64,000 nt of DNA. Source: Spirodela intermedia (taxonomy: Eukaryota; Streptophyta; Magnoliopsida; Alismatales; Araceae). Under the pieces are notes generated by a model that did not search any database, was not told where the DNA came from, and saw only the letters and a program-made list of their open reading frames with translations. The DNA lies in assembly GCA_902729315.2 (NCBI GenBank), contig LR746264.1, positions 7,037,878-7,101,877 of the forward strand. Reading direction: 5' to 3'. Made by a program: the position numbers and the translations under genes. Shown in pieces: positions 33,278 to 46,341 of the stretch. Every line of letters begins with the position of its first letter. Positions within the stretch are counted from its first letter, which is position 1.

Positions 33278-36200
33278 ATGTGGGCACTTCGTCGAGCCAT
33301 AAACCCTGCCAGAAGGTGATACTGACTAGCCTACTCCAGTTTCGGATTTGTTTTCTCCCCTGCTCGTCATCGTGTAGTCTCGGATATGATTTTCTACTGT
33401 GTTCTTCCGGAACACAGAAGTTCAGTGTCTGCGTTGTTTCCGGTATTTTTCCCCAGTTAATGCTCCACGTTTATTTTTAGAATCATCAAATCGTTAAGAG
33501 TGTTATTGGAATGGAAGCTGTCTTTATCGTTTCCGCATGTTAATTTTCTGCCCTTTCTATACTTTCTCCTCGCGGAGTCCATTTTCCCCGCAGAAATTTT
33601 TGTTTAACCTAGTTTTCGGCCAATTTTAGGCCGCTGGTCATTTTCTTCGTAAAAGAAAAGATTGTGTTTCGGTCTACAGCAGGATTGTGATATGCGAACA
33701 CCCTCTCCCTCAATGGACCTCTATAATATTAGTGTCGGTAGTAAGTTTCTGATTTATTTACAGATATATATATGGATATGATTATAATAATGTGGAACGG
33801 GTTTCATTCTATGACGATCTTATTCCTTCTTTCCGCTCATATCACTTTTAGCTTATATGAATTTATGGATGTGGTTTGTTGTTATTCCTGTAAAAACCAT
33901 CATGTGAATAAACCTTCAATCTTCCTTGTCCTCAGGAGCCATGGCTATATTCGGGGAATAAGCCAGTCTACTTGTGCCTGCTTGGACACCTCAGTAAATT
34001 GTTTTGATCGTGGAGTTGATCACAATAGGCATGATTGCTCCGCAAGTGGTTGCTACCTGCGCCCAATTAAATCTTCCCGCGGGCTTTTATCTTCAGTTGG
34101 GCCCTTCATGGGAAGCAGAACCCTTTCTTCTCTGGCTGGGGAGAAGACCAGCAGTAGTGAAGAGGATCTGGAGGATGGATTTTCTGAGTTGGAAGAAGAT
34201 AAAACTGCAATTAAAGAGGATGCTGAGCATTCTGTATCTGAGTCAGAGCTTTCTGGGGTTGACTCTGATGATGAATCCGTAAAAGCTGAGGAGGGCGCAC
34301 TGGAATTTTCAGACATTGAGGTTGAGACAAGTGGAGGGAAGCCTTCTTTAAAGAAGAGCACTCTTTCCCCACTTTTCAAGGTCATCATTGAAGCTCCCCG
34401 CCCTTCCATTACTAGTGCTCTTGACAAATGGATCAGCGAAGGCAATTCTATCGGGCAAGCTGATATCTTCCCTACCATACTTCATCTTCGGAAAAGACGT
34501 TTTTATCTGAAGGCCTTGCAGGTAACACTTATCATGCCACCATCCTTGTTTGGTTGTTCTCTTACTTCTTTTATTGGACACAGTTTGAAGGAGCTTCATA
34601 ACTGGTTTTGGGTTTTGCTATTTCATCTGTTACCCTAATTAGCCATACTTTGATGTCGCCTCACTTTCCATCTTTTAGGTAAGCTGGCATGCCAATATGT
34701 CATGCTAGATACCTTGGCTGTTTTTTTCAACTTGGGAATTTCAATAAACGATGAGAATTTTTAGACTTCTATTTTAGGTCGTGATAAGAAATGGGTGCAA
34801 GTAATCTTATAATTGATGGTTTAATGATATTTTCCCACACCACATTCGGTTGAGAGCTCATACTGACTTAAACATTCTCTTAGCAATGCAATGCAATGCA
34901 ATGCATTGATCTTATGATTGAAACGCCTTTACAGATCTTCACTCGTCCAAAATAATGATGCAGTCTGCATGATCATGCGCGTTTTTGCCGAATTTTCATT
35001 CCTAGATTGAGATTTCTTGTATTCTTACCCTTTTTTCCTCATGCAAAATGATATGGCTGACAGTTGGCTAATTTTTTTCCAGTTTTTTGAGTGGTTAGAA
35101 GCAAACAAGCATGTTGATTTTGGGGAGAGGGACTATGCATCCCGGCTAGACCTAATAGCTAAAGTTCATGGTCTCTTCAAAGCCGAGAAGTACATCGAAC
35201 AAGTCCCCGAATCCTTCAGAGGTGAGCTAGTGTACCGGACCCTCCTGGCTAACTGTGTCTCCGCCCTGAAAGTCAACAAGGCGGAGGAAGTGTTCAACAA
35301 GATGAGGGACCTTGATTTCCCATTCACTGCCTTCGCTTGCAACCAGCTGTTGCTCCTCTACAAGAGGCTCGACCGGAAGAAGATCGCCGATGTGCTATTG
35401 ATGATGGAGAAGGAGAATGTGAAGCCCTCAATCTTCACTTACAGGCTGTTAATAGATACAAAGGGCTGCGCAAAGGACATCGTGGGCATGGAGAAGATCT
35501 TGGAGACCATGAAGAATGAGGGCTTGGAACCTGACCTACCAATCCGGGCCATGATGGCCAAGCACTACCTCCTCTCAGGTTTGAATGACAAAGCGGCGAC
35601 CATTCTGAAGGAGATGGAAGGGGATGACATCAGTGAAAACCGCTTTGCTTGCGAGTCCCTTCTCTCCTTGTACGCTTCTCTCGGCAATGCAGACGATGTG
35701 GAGAGGATATGGAAGGCGTGCGAAGCCAGCCCCCGATTCGACGAGTGCTTGGCGGCGATAGAAGCCTGGGGCAAGCTGGGGCGTGTGGAAAAGGCAGAGG
35801 CGGTGTTTGAGAAAATGCAAGATAAATTTAAGAAGCTCTCTCCCAAGTACTACAATGTCCTGCTGAAAGTCTACGCCAACCACAAGCTCTTGACCAAGGG
35901 GAAGGACCTGGCCAAGCGGATGGCCGACAGCGGGTGCGTGATTGGCCCGATGACCTGGGACGCCCTTGTGAATCTCTACGTGCAGGCCGGCGAGGTGGAG
36001 AAGGCCGATTCGATACTGCAGAAGGCTACCCAGCAGAACAAGGCCAAGCCCATGTACAGTTCATACATGGCCATCATGGAGATCTACGCCAAGCGGGGAG
36101 ACGTCCACAATGCAGAGAAGATATTTCACAGGTTGAGGCAGAGCGGCTATGTCGGGAGGATGAGGCAGTACCAGGTGCTGCTTCAGGCGTACATAAAGGC

Positions 36201-36330
36201 CAAGACGCCGGCATATGGATTCAGGGAGAGGATGAAGGCGGATAAAATGTTCCCCAACAAGGCAGTGGCGGCCCAGCTGGCGACTGTCGACGCCTTCAGG
36301 AAGACACAGATCTCAGAACTGCTGGACTGA
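33278..36330 (+). CDS. Mitochondrial-type PPR protein, At1g80270 (PPR596)-like
   Basis: Three exons: 33278-33315, 33936-34521 and 35083-36330, 623 residues. The start MWALRRAINPARR is basic and lacks acids, as expected for a mitochondrial presequence, and matches how this family begins. Residues about 84-145 are strongly acidic. LDKWISEGNSI and a LRKRRFYLKALQFFEWLEA block precede a C-terminal array of P-type pentatricopeptide repeats (about residues 245-600). Examples are YRTLLANCVSALKVNKAEEVFNKM, FTYRLLIDTKG and WDALVNLYVQAGEVEKADSIL. No E or DYW editing domain follows. Such proteins bind organelle RNA; the Arabidopsis relative affects mitochondrial rps3 editing. Exon 3 is much more GC-rich than exon 2. 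Confidence 0.93.
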
Positions 36331-36455
36331 CGTGAAGTGCTCTGGAGAGCTAAGAGCCTTGTCTGGGGTGCAATAATCCGACGGAGGCTCTAGAGAGCAT
36401 GGGGCAGCCTCTGCAACTTGGCACTCGATATTTTGCTTGTTTTTTAAAATTAATT
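36331..36455. other. PPR gene 3' region
   Basis: Probable 3' untranslated sequence. The interval between the PPR and NUG2 stops (36331-36862) is convergent and holds only the direct repeat at 36456-36716. Confidence 0.5.
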
Positions 36456-36716
36456 ACCAGGATGTATTATGCATGGACCACTACGTTGACTTTGACCTCG
36501 GAATGCGGTGACGATCCCTGATTGATGGATCACTAAAAGCCCAATCCTTTTTCTCAACTTGGAACAAGAAGATCACAACAGAAATTGAATACCAGGATGT
36601 ATTATGCGCGGACCACTACGTTGACTTTGACCTCTGACTGCGGTGACGATATCTGATTGATGGGTCAGTAAAAGTCCGCTTCTTTTTCTGAACTTGGAAC
36701 GAGAAGATCAGAACAG
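36456..36716. repeat. 135-bp tandem direct duplication
   Basis: ACCAGGATGTATTATGC starts at 36456 and again at 36591. Both copies continue through GGACCACTACGTTGACTTTG, GCGGTGACGAT and AACTTGGAACAAGAAGATCA-like sequence. The copies differ at roughly one base in ten by eye. It lies between two convergent genes and has no coding potential. Confidence 0.9.
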
Positions 36717-36862
36717 TGTTTTTCAACTGCCGCAGAATCACGAATGGATCATAAGGAAATTGAATCCCAGTGAGTGCTTCTACAAAACTGAATCAGAAAG
36801 GGCGTCTCAATGCCGCCAACATGCACTTTTCCATATTTACAAAGAACCCAAGTGGGGTGGGT

Positions 36863-37393
36863 CTATGAATCTGGCTCTGGATCCTCTGTGGGGGGTAGCT
36901 CGGGTTCTTCATCCCCCAACGCGTCGCCATGGCCAAAGAAGCCCTTGTTTTCTGGTACATGCATCACCTGCTGGGCGGAGATGATGCCGGCGATGGCTCT
37001 CATGGCCGCCGACTTCTGATCGGCGTTCACCGAGGGATCTTCCCCCAGGTTGGGTTCGTCCGATTCTTTGGGAGTTTCGTCGTCATCTTGCTGCCGTGGC
37101 GGCGGAACGAAGAATGGTATCCGGCCCCTCTGCCAATCGTGGAGGATCATTTTCGCCGCCGTAGACAGATCAGGTTCTCCTCCCTGTCAAAATAAATAAA
37201 TAAATAAATAAATAAATAAAAAGCTTACATTATACAAGCAACATTAGCAAGTTTGTGGAATCAGTATGCTGATACATATTATTGTGTACCTTCAGGAGTT
37301 TTCCAGATGATTTGCATAACTGAACAAGGAAGTCGTTATCGTCGACCCTGGCACAAGAAAAAAAATAAACTTCAATAAGCGCGTCTAAAGACT

Positions 37394-37447
<54 letters not shown>

Positions 37448-37557
37448 GGAGGGAGAGAGAGAGAGATAGAGGGAGAGGGAGAGGGAGAGGGAGAGAGAGA
37501 GAGATAGAGGGAGAGGGAGGAGATAGAGGGAGAGGGAGGGAGATAGAGGGAGAGGGA

Positions 37558-37599
<42 letters not shown>

Positions 37600-39469
37600 A
37601 CTACTTAAAAAGCATCTTGTTCACATAAGCTGGCGTAGAACACTACTTAAAGATTAGCCCACCACTGGGTTGTGCTTCATCAACCAAAAACACTAATGTT
37701 CCAAATAGTCCATAAAAAAATGCCCTTTGCAGACGAATGTTGACCGCGAGATCCAAACATTTTAAAAAATGTTTCGAGGGCATGTAAATCCAAACGCGAA
37801 AGGCAGTGAGGGCGTACCAGTTCTGTATCTTATACGCCCTTTGAAGGTGCTCCTTTTTGACGCGTCTCAAGACTTCGCCAATGTGCTCAGAGGCGTCATC
37901 CAAGTTTGTGACGCGCACCTTATCATATGACCACAACATGAACATTAGTAAATACACACTAAGTTAATGGTCGCAGAAACCCTTTTTTTTTTATAAAGTT
38001 TCGTCAGACAATAACTACTATATTGAAATAAAGCATTTACAATGTGTCTTTGCGATAATTTATTTCTCAGGTACGTTAGAAAACATTATCTCCGTTACAC
38101 AAACCAGTGTGGGATCACTTAAAACTAAAAGCCATGATGAATGGGTGCAGCCACAGACAAGTGAAGTCAGAAACCAACTTCAGCTATTCGCTATTCCTAC
38201 GGAATAATGTCTAAAACCCTGAATGAAGCAAAACTCATGGACCGGGGGGACCGGGGGGGCGGGTGCGTGGTCGCTTGGGCTCGCATATTTACAGACTGAA
38301 AGCTCGGATTTATGAGGGAGCGAGACCCATACGAAATAGCCTAAAGAAGTTTGAGAAAGCGAAATAACCATTTAAAAAAAAAACGCTAAAGCATAGGTTA
38401 CGGGTTGAGAAATAAACAAAATTTCCATGAGACAGACAGACAAACAAAATGAAACCGTTACATTTATACGTTAAGATATCATCTGAAAGAGCACGTTCTA
38501 CATTCAAAGGCATGAAAAGAATCCTCATAAAAATACATACCACTCCCTTGAGAACAATATCTGTTTCAGAGTCCTTGTTTTGGTAAACGACTCCAGGACA
38601 ATCGATTAAAAATATCCTTTTTGTAAGAGTTATGTACTGCCAAACTTTAGTCTCTCCAGGAATGGGAGCAACTTTGCAGACCTAGAAAATTGAGATTAAG
38701 ACCTCAATATAAACATCAATGAATTTTTTCAACCACTTAGATAACAAAATTATGAGCAGCAAAAAGAGTAATTAATGGTAACTTTCAGCGGTGTTTCAAC
38801 ACCCCATTTCAAAGGAACTTATATCAACATCCAGGTAAAACTACAGAAAGAAAATGAAAATAAGAACCAACGGGAATAACTTCAATCCAAAAGGTCTGTT
38901 TCAGACAAACTTATCAACCAGTTTCCCGATTCTAGCACTATAATTACACCAGTGATACGGATCCAGCACACACAAAGGATCATCACAAGTATTATTGAAC
39001 TCCTCTCATGATCTTTTGTCTTCACTTCTTCTGCCTTGCATAAACCTAAATTACAAAGGAGCGCAAAATGAAGACATCATTACTAAGTCAACTTTCTCAA
39101 GAGCAGCTTATCAAGGCAAAACCTTGACGGCAGTGGAACTTGCACTTCATCTTTGTTTTTGCCTCAAGGCTTGCTATGGATGAACAACGATATGCCAGAT
39201 GGATAAGCAGATGAAAAGTGCACTAAATTATAACCATATGTATGTCATGAACCAATTAATTTCATACTGGGTACATACTCTAGCACCAATAGAGTCTCTT
39301 TTCATATTTATAGGCAAAATATAGGATAGCATAGTTCATAGGCAACATTAGACAAATTGGAACCCGAAAAAGAAACATCAGACATTTTAGAATATAAAGA
39401 GCCGATCTGATCCAGGAGTGGCCTGGCTAGAGGTAGAGGGAGGGAGGAAGGGAGGGGGTGTGTGTGTGT

Positions 39470-39514
<45 letters not shown>

Positions 39515-42361
39515 GTCTTTTTTTTTTTCACAAATGGCATCTGGAGTGAAGGAACTTACATTCTTTGTACGTAATGTGTTGATCACAGATGATTTTCCAA
39601 CATTTGGATACCCTACAAATCCCACAGATATAGCTTGCTTATCATTCTTTAGCCGGGCAAACTGTCTCAGAACTGAAAGCAGTGAACCCTGTATATAGAA
39701 AACCGTGGTTACAGCAGGAGCAAGACATGAGAAGTTAGAAAAATGGATGATAAAAAATATTGAAAACTGCATTCACCTTTCCGAAAGATTTATTAATACT
39801 TGCGTGGAATGCTAGAGTAGGAAACTCTTTAGAAAGTGTACGCAGCCATCCCTTTGTAGCCCATGCAGGAACCAAATCACACTGGACGAAAACCATTTCT
39901 TAGCTGCAGAGGAAATAAGTCAATAAACCAATCTAGGTTAACTTCATAGGATAACAAACCTTATTCAGTAAAAGGATCATGTGCTTGTGCCTGCAGTGCT
40001 CTTTCAAATGTTTTTCCAGATGAAAGCATCTAGTACCTTGTGGATCCCTGGCATCTAAAACCTGAAGGGGAATGAGACATTTGAACAAACATTGAGGTAG
40101 AAGAAGATTTGACATGGAACAGTGATAGCATAACACACTTAAACCTACCTCACATGCCCATTATATTGAAAGGATTTTCTCAAAATACCAAACACGATAA
40201 GCCAAAATCATCAATTACTGCACTCATTATCCTACCAGTCCAGTTGGAAACCGAAGGGGGGCTTGTTATGCCATGCCTACTAGTATTAGAGGGCAAGACA
40301 CTAGCTTACTAGAACTAGTGGTTTTCCGATTGTAACTCTTTGATTATCTTACCAAAAGGCTAGAAGAAAGATGAGATCAAATTACCTGAACAACCACATC
40401 AGAGGAGTCGATAACTTTATAGAGTTCACCCCAGATACGCTTACTTTGACCCTTCTCAAACATTGTATGGCGGACCAAGTCTCTAAGGCCGTCTTCCTCG
40501 TCTACATCCCCAGATTTTGAAGCAGCTTTCTGCTCATAGGCATCTAGTAAAAATAAAGTAATCTTATGAACAGATGTAATATTGAAAATAATTCAAGTTA
40601 GTGATCTGATTTAATCCACGAATAATCAACAAGAACACATGATACATTTTTAACAGTTCCAAGTACAGTAGGAAAGAAAGCTAATTTTCAGACTTAGCCA
40701 AATAACTAAAAATATCATACAAGGGCCATTGGGACCTTCTAAGAGCTTTATTGCAATGGTTCATAATGTCTTTCCACAAGCTGTCTATTTTCTACTATAA
40801 CATCGACCGGACCAACCTGGCCAGTGATAACCCCAGAAATAACTTCTCATTCTCACCACACCTAATTCCCTCCCTTCGTTCATAGAAGCGTGCCAGCTGG
40901 ATTCCAATTGTACCAGTTATTTCAAAAAATAAACATAATGGCTGGGGCATTTCGACATTTCTCAAGATATTATTTCTATGGGTAACAAACTCCGACATAA
41001 TTATCCATACTAGCATAGCACAAACGGCTCTGAAAAACGATGGTCAATGGGACCCATGCGATATAAACTCGATCAAAGTACAATTAAAACGCACCTACTC
41101 GTTTATTCGCATGTACGAATTCAAACCCAAAACCAAATGTCAACCATTAAAGAAGACCAAGAATATCAAAAACTAGAGCTAGGGTACCCAATTCGTCAAT
41201 ATGAAAATCAGGTAACCAAAAATTGCGCAATCACGTTCATGTACCTTGAGACCCGTCGGCTTTCTTGACCAGTGAGGCGTAGTCCATTGCCATAAGCCTT
41301 GGACGTTTTCGTCTACTCTTTGGACCAAATGCATCTTGAAATGACTCAGTATCAAGAAGATGTGCCCTAGCTTGCTATAAACATTTGAAAAAATGGAAAA
41401 ATCATCCAAAGTTACAAGGGTAGCAATAAAAATATCCTTCAAAATAATTTCTATAGAAATGATCAGCCTATCCCAAGACAAAATTGAACGCGCATTAAGA
41501 ACAGGTTGGATTATTCTGCCAAGCCAACAAAAGATGGAATCGGTAGGTTTGTTCCTTATCGTGTAGCAATGAAAACTCATCATAATATGAGATCCCGCAT
41601 CACCTCGGAGACCACTACAGATGTTTTATTTCTCCTCTGTTATTTAGGTGACAATCCGGAGATGATGACAGCTAAAATGATATCGATACTCCGCTCATGG
41701 CTTTACAGCGTCTTTCTCCTCAATTTAGTGACTGACTTAGTTATTTCTCGAAATAGAATCGTCATTTATAACGTTATAATGAACCCAAGCCGCAAAAATC
41801 CATAACATTGAAGCTCGGCCATAATAAAGCAGGCAAGAATAACTCAATTTAGAGTCGTACCTTCTGATGATCATTTAAAAGCGACAATGGTAGTTTCCTC
41901 TCCTTCAAAATTACGTTGTAGTTGCTTGATAGCCGAGTCTGAAGCTCCTCTCTAAAGAACTCAAGCTCCTTCTGATTCACAACACGCGTGTTTCCTGCGT
42001 AAGTTTGAAAAGTGACACACGGATAATTGTAGCCTAATGGAGGAACTAAATGTTCTACAGCAAAACCAAAGTCACAACTTCGAACTAAGTAGCAACTTCA
42101 AACAAAACAGCAGATCGTACCAAACCAGCGGCGATCAGGCTCTATCCTGGTGGAAGGGAGTTCCTTCGACTGGAGGTCAATTTTCAGGATCTTTCCCTTG
42201 CGGTCGCGTTTGGGCCTGATTTTGTACATCTTAAGACGCCGCACAGTCGCCGCGGAGCGTCCTTCTCCATCGTTCCGTCCCTTGCTGTTGCTGCGATTCA
42301 CGTCCAGGGAGTGCTTCGGCTTCCCGGAAACCCGTGACCCCTTTTCCTTCTTCTTCACCAT
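36863..42361 (-). CDS. NUG2: Nuclear/nucleolar GTP-binding protein 2 (NUG2)
   Basis: Eleven exons join in frame to 539 residues: 42121-42361, 41861-41994, 41245-41374, 40386-40543, 39960-40061, 39777-39881, 39560-39688, 38541-38681, 37818-37918, 37290-37347 and 36863-37183. This is a circularly permuted YlqF/YawG-type GTPase acting in late pre-60S ribosome maturation. The permuted order is visible: [11 protein letters not shown] (from 222), LLLNKCD (G4, ending near 257), the P-loop GYPNVGKSS (316-324) and DCPG (G3, 360-363). The N-terminus is basic and carries the NGP1N-type region ([14 protein letters not shown]...RWFGNTRVV). The acidic tail [18 protein letters not shown] is typical. A GA repeat and a (TAAA)n run sit in introns. 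Confidence 0.95.
37189..37220. repeat. (AAAT)n microsatellite beside a NUG2 acceptor
   Basis: About eight AAAT/TAAA units directly intronic to the acceptor of the last NUG2 exon (exon edge 37183). On the coding strand the repeat is TTTA-rich and ends in TTTTGACAG. Confidence 0.9.
37397..37598. repeat. 202-bp GA/GGGAGA repeat in a NUG2 intron
   Basis: Pure GA at both ends (37397-37440 and 37566-37598) with GGGAGA- and GATAGAGGGAGAGG-type units between. It is purine-only on the plus strand apart from a few T, so pyrimidine-rich on the NUG2 coding strand. It lies in the intron between 37348 and 37817. Confidence 0.95.
39472..39512. repeat. (GA)n microsatellite near a NUG2 splice donor
   Basis: Forty bases of GA preceded by a GTGTGTGTGTG run and followed by a T-rich string. 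It is about 48 bases into the intron after the P-loop exon (exon edge 39560). Confidence 0.95.
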
Positions 42362-43085
42362 CTCTCTCGTCAGCAGGGACCCTGCTGGAGGACACTTCAG
42401 AACCCTACCTCGGCTACGATGGGATAGCAACCGAAGGGCGGCCGTCAGCGGGAGAGCAACAGAGTCGAATACCTCCCAGCTGCCACCTCCACTTATTCAC
42501 CAGCGGGAGATGGACCAGAGGACGGCGGCGGCGCTTGCGGCGTGGATTTGAGGACCCCCTGTAGAAACCCAAACTGAGACAAAAAACCCTAACACTTGGA
42601 CACAAAAACGGCCCGAACCGGCTTTTCCACTGCTTAGAAGGAAAATAAAAATTAAAAAAATATATGGTCGATATACATACCAAATATTTATTTACACATA
42701 AAACATAAATATATGGCTGATATGGTCGGCCATATACTATATAAATAATATGGGTTTTATAAAATTAAAAATTCAGATTTTCTAAATAAATGTCACATTT
42801 TACCATCTTAACAGATTTATTTTCAAGATCGGCTGAAGCAGGTGAAAAAAACTGATTTTTATTTTGTATAGAACGGTTTCTTCCTATTTTCTTCTACAAT
42901 TTTTATCATACTCAAGAATATTAGGTTTTCCGCTTTTTTCTATTAAATACCACATAATATTCATTTATTCAACAAAATAAAACCAAAAAAAGGGAAAAAA
43001 AAAAAAACTACCCGGCGGGTCTTCACACGATCCCAAGAGCAAAATTCCCCAGCACAGGCTGGACGGGACGATCGTGAAGAACACA
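42362..43085. other. NUG2 upstream region and PRMT3 3' region
   Basis: About 725 bases between two minus-strand genes. Close to NUG2 it is GC-rich and should contain its leader and core promoter. An AAACCCTAACACTTGG string with a telobox-like core occurs near 42583-42598. Further right it is AT-rich, with a TATATGGCTGATATGGTCGGCCATATA imperfect palindrome near 42710-42738. No gene seen. Confidence 0.5.
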
Positions 43086-46000
43086 TTACAAGTTAAAAAT
43101 CTGCACCGGCAGACTCCGTCTCCTGCCGTTGACGCCGAGAGCGGCGATCTCCAGAGATATGTCGATGCTGCGATGCACAACGGCCCGCCCAATGCTGATG
43201 CGGGCGCCGACCTTGAGCGCCGGGCACCTCTCCGTGCCGATCGGCGCTGCGCTGTCGTCACCGGCGTCGGAGGAAGCCAATGCAATCGGCTCACTGAATG
43301 TGAAGATCGTCTGGTACCAATGGGTCTTGGGGGAGTAGGGAGAGGTTGAGAGCGTGTACGGGGACTCCTTGCAGAATCTACTGCTGAACGGAGTGTCAAA
43401 CCATAAGACGATCCCATAACACCAAGTGACTCCTGATGTCGGATCGAGCGAGTCCCCGGAGATGTCGGCCCTCTGCTGCAACTCAATGCTGGATGTGAAA
43501 TCCATTTCTTCTCGCTTCATGGTCGCCAGATCAAAAGACTGGATCAGAGGAAACAGTAGAAGAATCAGGCTAGCAGTGTTCTACACTTGGAGAATAATAT
43601 CTTGTAATGCATTTCAACAAAGTTTATGGGCGAATCATTAAAGAAGAAAAATAAGGAAATAAATCGTAAACAAGAAAGATGAATCTGATCAGTCTCCTCG
43701 TTTTCACTTTTACATGGTCAGAGATGCTTTCGATTCAACAGATTTTCCTTGATCTATGCGTAGAACTTAGACATCAAAACAAAAAGAGAGGCATCTAACT
43801 TAGACATTATTTATAAACCAACCCGATTTAAAATGGGAAAAAACAGTGCCCTTTACTCCAGACCCAAGCTCGACTGCTCCATACAGCATATTTTTTTGGC
43901 AATGTGTCACTAGCGAGGATAGAACAGAAGATAGCTCATACCAAGAGTACTTATACATCAAAATCATGTACGCTTATATTTTCAAACGTGGGTAATTATA
44001 AAGTTACTAACTTCTAAAAATGTCAATAAACTGATGTACCATCAGGTCCAGGTGAATGAGCCACTACTAGCAAGGTCAAAGTAAAAGGAAAACATGGACA
44101 AACCTTTAGACGAGCAGTTTCTGTCACAATATCACGACTGTCCACGACATCAACAATTGGAAGCTTTGCAGCATCGTCTACAACTTCTCTCCCAATGGTA
44201 GACATGTCAAAACCATAAACATTCTCCCAGAAGGGAAAACTTGTTGCACCTTTCCCAAATCCGGCGACGAACTAAAAGAGCGATTAGTAAATATTAGAAC
44301 CCAACAAATAAAAAAAATCACTAGGTTTCAATGTCTGGTGTAAAGGACCTACAATGGTTGCAATGTCAGGAAGAATAGCACCACCAGGTTTCAACCAATG
44401 ATCACGAGCATAAATAACAGAACTGAGCATTGACTCATACAAGAGGCAGTAGCCCATCCACTCGCTCACCAAGACATCAATGCTATTTGGTGGAACTTGT
44501 ATAGCTGTATCAAGCTCTTCAATCATACCTTGGACCACACTGATTACTCCAGAACATTCATTGGAGTCTCCATTCTGCCTTCTTTCCAATAAAAGGCCAT
44601 TGTCTCTCGCAATCTGAGGTGCATTCAGGACTTTGATAAGCTTATTAGAAAACAAAAAAGTCGGGGGATAAAAATAGTGGATCTATAAAGAGTATACCTG
44701 GGATGCCACAGTAGCCATCTTTTCACTTGCATCAACAGCAATTACCTTTGATGCTCCAGCTTGAGCAGCGAATAGACTGAAGGAAATGAGAACATCTGAT
44801 TACGAAAATATAACATTGATCAACAAGATTGATAATGCATCTACAAAATAGTATGCAGCATGCTTGCTGAGAAATCTTACTGATTTCTAACAAAGACATT
44901 AATATGGACTAAGGAGAAATATTTCGCCATGGAAAATTCTTTTGAACGAGTGAACACATGGATGATGTTAACAAAATATTGAAAAGTAGACCTCGTGCAA
45001 AACCAGCTGCTTCCACATAAAAAATCATTCTACTTCAGTCTAACGCCACTTTTCGCCTCTTTCCTTGGGGAAGAGGGAAATCATAAGATACTGAGATGAA
45101 AAAATTAAATGGAGGGACAGCCATTTTACCTTAGAATTCCAGTGCCACAACCAACATCCAAAACTGTGGCACCATTCAGTAGAGACGGGTTATTCGTTAG
45201 TGCATTTCTGTAAGTCTCGGTTCTTACCTAGAAATTATGTAACAAAGGTGTCAATTTGGTAAACTATTTTGGTGAAAATTGTCAGTAAGAAAGCATTTTC
45301 AGTTTCAGCTTCTCATAGTTAAAAAAAAGTATACGCAAAGTGTTCTGGTGATGGGTATACCTTGTCGCTGATCATCTCTCTGTGAATGCCAAAAGAACCA
45401 TATGATCCAAAGTAATCTTCATTGACACTTTTTATGTTCCTTGCAGAAGCATTACTAAAATGAACCCTAAGTCGCTTATCTTTACAAACTGTCTGAGATG
45501 TTCCAACATCTTGCTTCAAAGGTACACCATTAGCCGTTGTTGTTTGAACAAGATTATCCTGGTAACCATTTTCTATCGTTGCCTGACTTTGGTTCACTCC
45601 ATCTATATTTAGAGAATCAACCTCAAAAGAGAGAGAATCCAGATCTCCATCAACGGTACAGATATCAGAGATATCATTTTCGCACATAAGCTCTTTAATC
45701 AGCTCTTCTTTATTGGCAATGGGTGAATATTCTTCTCCCTCATCATCAGAGGGCAAACTCCGCAAGAGAGCATCATCAGGCATGAAAGGTTTCAAGTAAC
45801 TATCATCATCCCAGTTCCTCCTATCGTCCCAGCTCCGGCACCTATTCTTTGCAACCTGAAGAATAGAAAGATCCTCCGTAGTTTGTGGTTGTTTATAAAT
45901 GAAAACATAAATTTCAACAATAAAAAATATTTCCAAAAAATAGAAGGTGCAAAAAAGACGCACACTGGTGTCATGGGTAATGCAATTCTAATGGGTAATA

Positions 46001-46341
46001 CGAAAAACTTATGCATCAGACTACCGAACCTGAGCTCTCACGTAGTTGATGAGCTTGAAGCAACCGTAGAAATCTAGCTCCAGATCTCTCCTGATCGCAT
46101 GGAAATCAAAAGAGTGTTCGGCGCGGCAGTGAGCGAAAAGGTCGTCACTGGAAACGAATCGCGCCTCGCAGAAGAGACAGAAGTAACTCGATTCTGATTC
46201 GTCTTCATCCGTCTCCCAATCATCCCACCCTTCAACCTGCTCCTCTTCGTCCTCCTCGTCTTGGAATTCTTCAACCGGTACCATCTCTTCTGAGTGTACC
46301 CTACTCTGAGCGCCGTCGGAGGCCCCCGCCGCCATAGCCAT
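43086..46341 (-). CDS. PRMT3: Protein arginine N-methyltransferase 3
   Basis: Seven exons join in frame to 621 residues: 46030-46341, 45361-45855, 45130-45227, 44698-44776, 44353-44613, 44104-44271 and 43086-43538. PRMT3 dimethylates arginines asymmetrically, with ribosomal protein S2 as the classic partner; in plants it is tied to pre-rRNA processing. The N-terminus is acidic and carries one C2H2 zinc finger (C55, C58, H71, H76), the hallmark that separates PRMT3 from other PRMTs. The S-adenosylmethionine motif VLDVGCGTG is at 291-299. The double-E loop SEWMGYCLLYE has E379 and E388. The THW loop is at 543-545. The end SLPVQIFNL is conserved. Start chosen at the first ATG of an ACCATGGC context; another ATG follows two codons later. 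Confidence 0.95.

Noticed and set aside
42150-42564. Plus-strand open frames over the NUG2 first exon and leader
   Set aside because: They are antisense to the first NUG2 exon, which starts [10 protein letters not shown] and continues in frame into exon 2.
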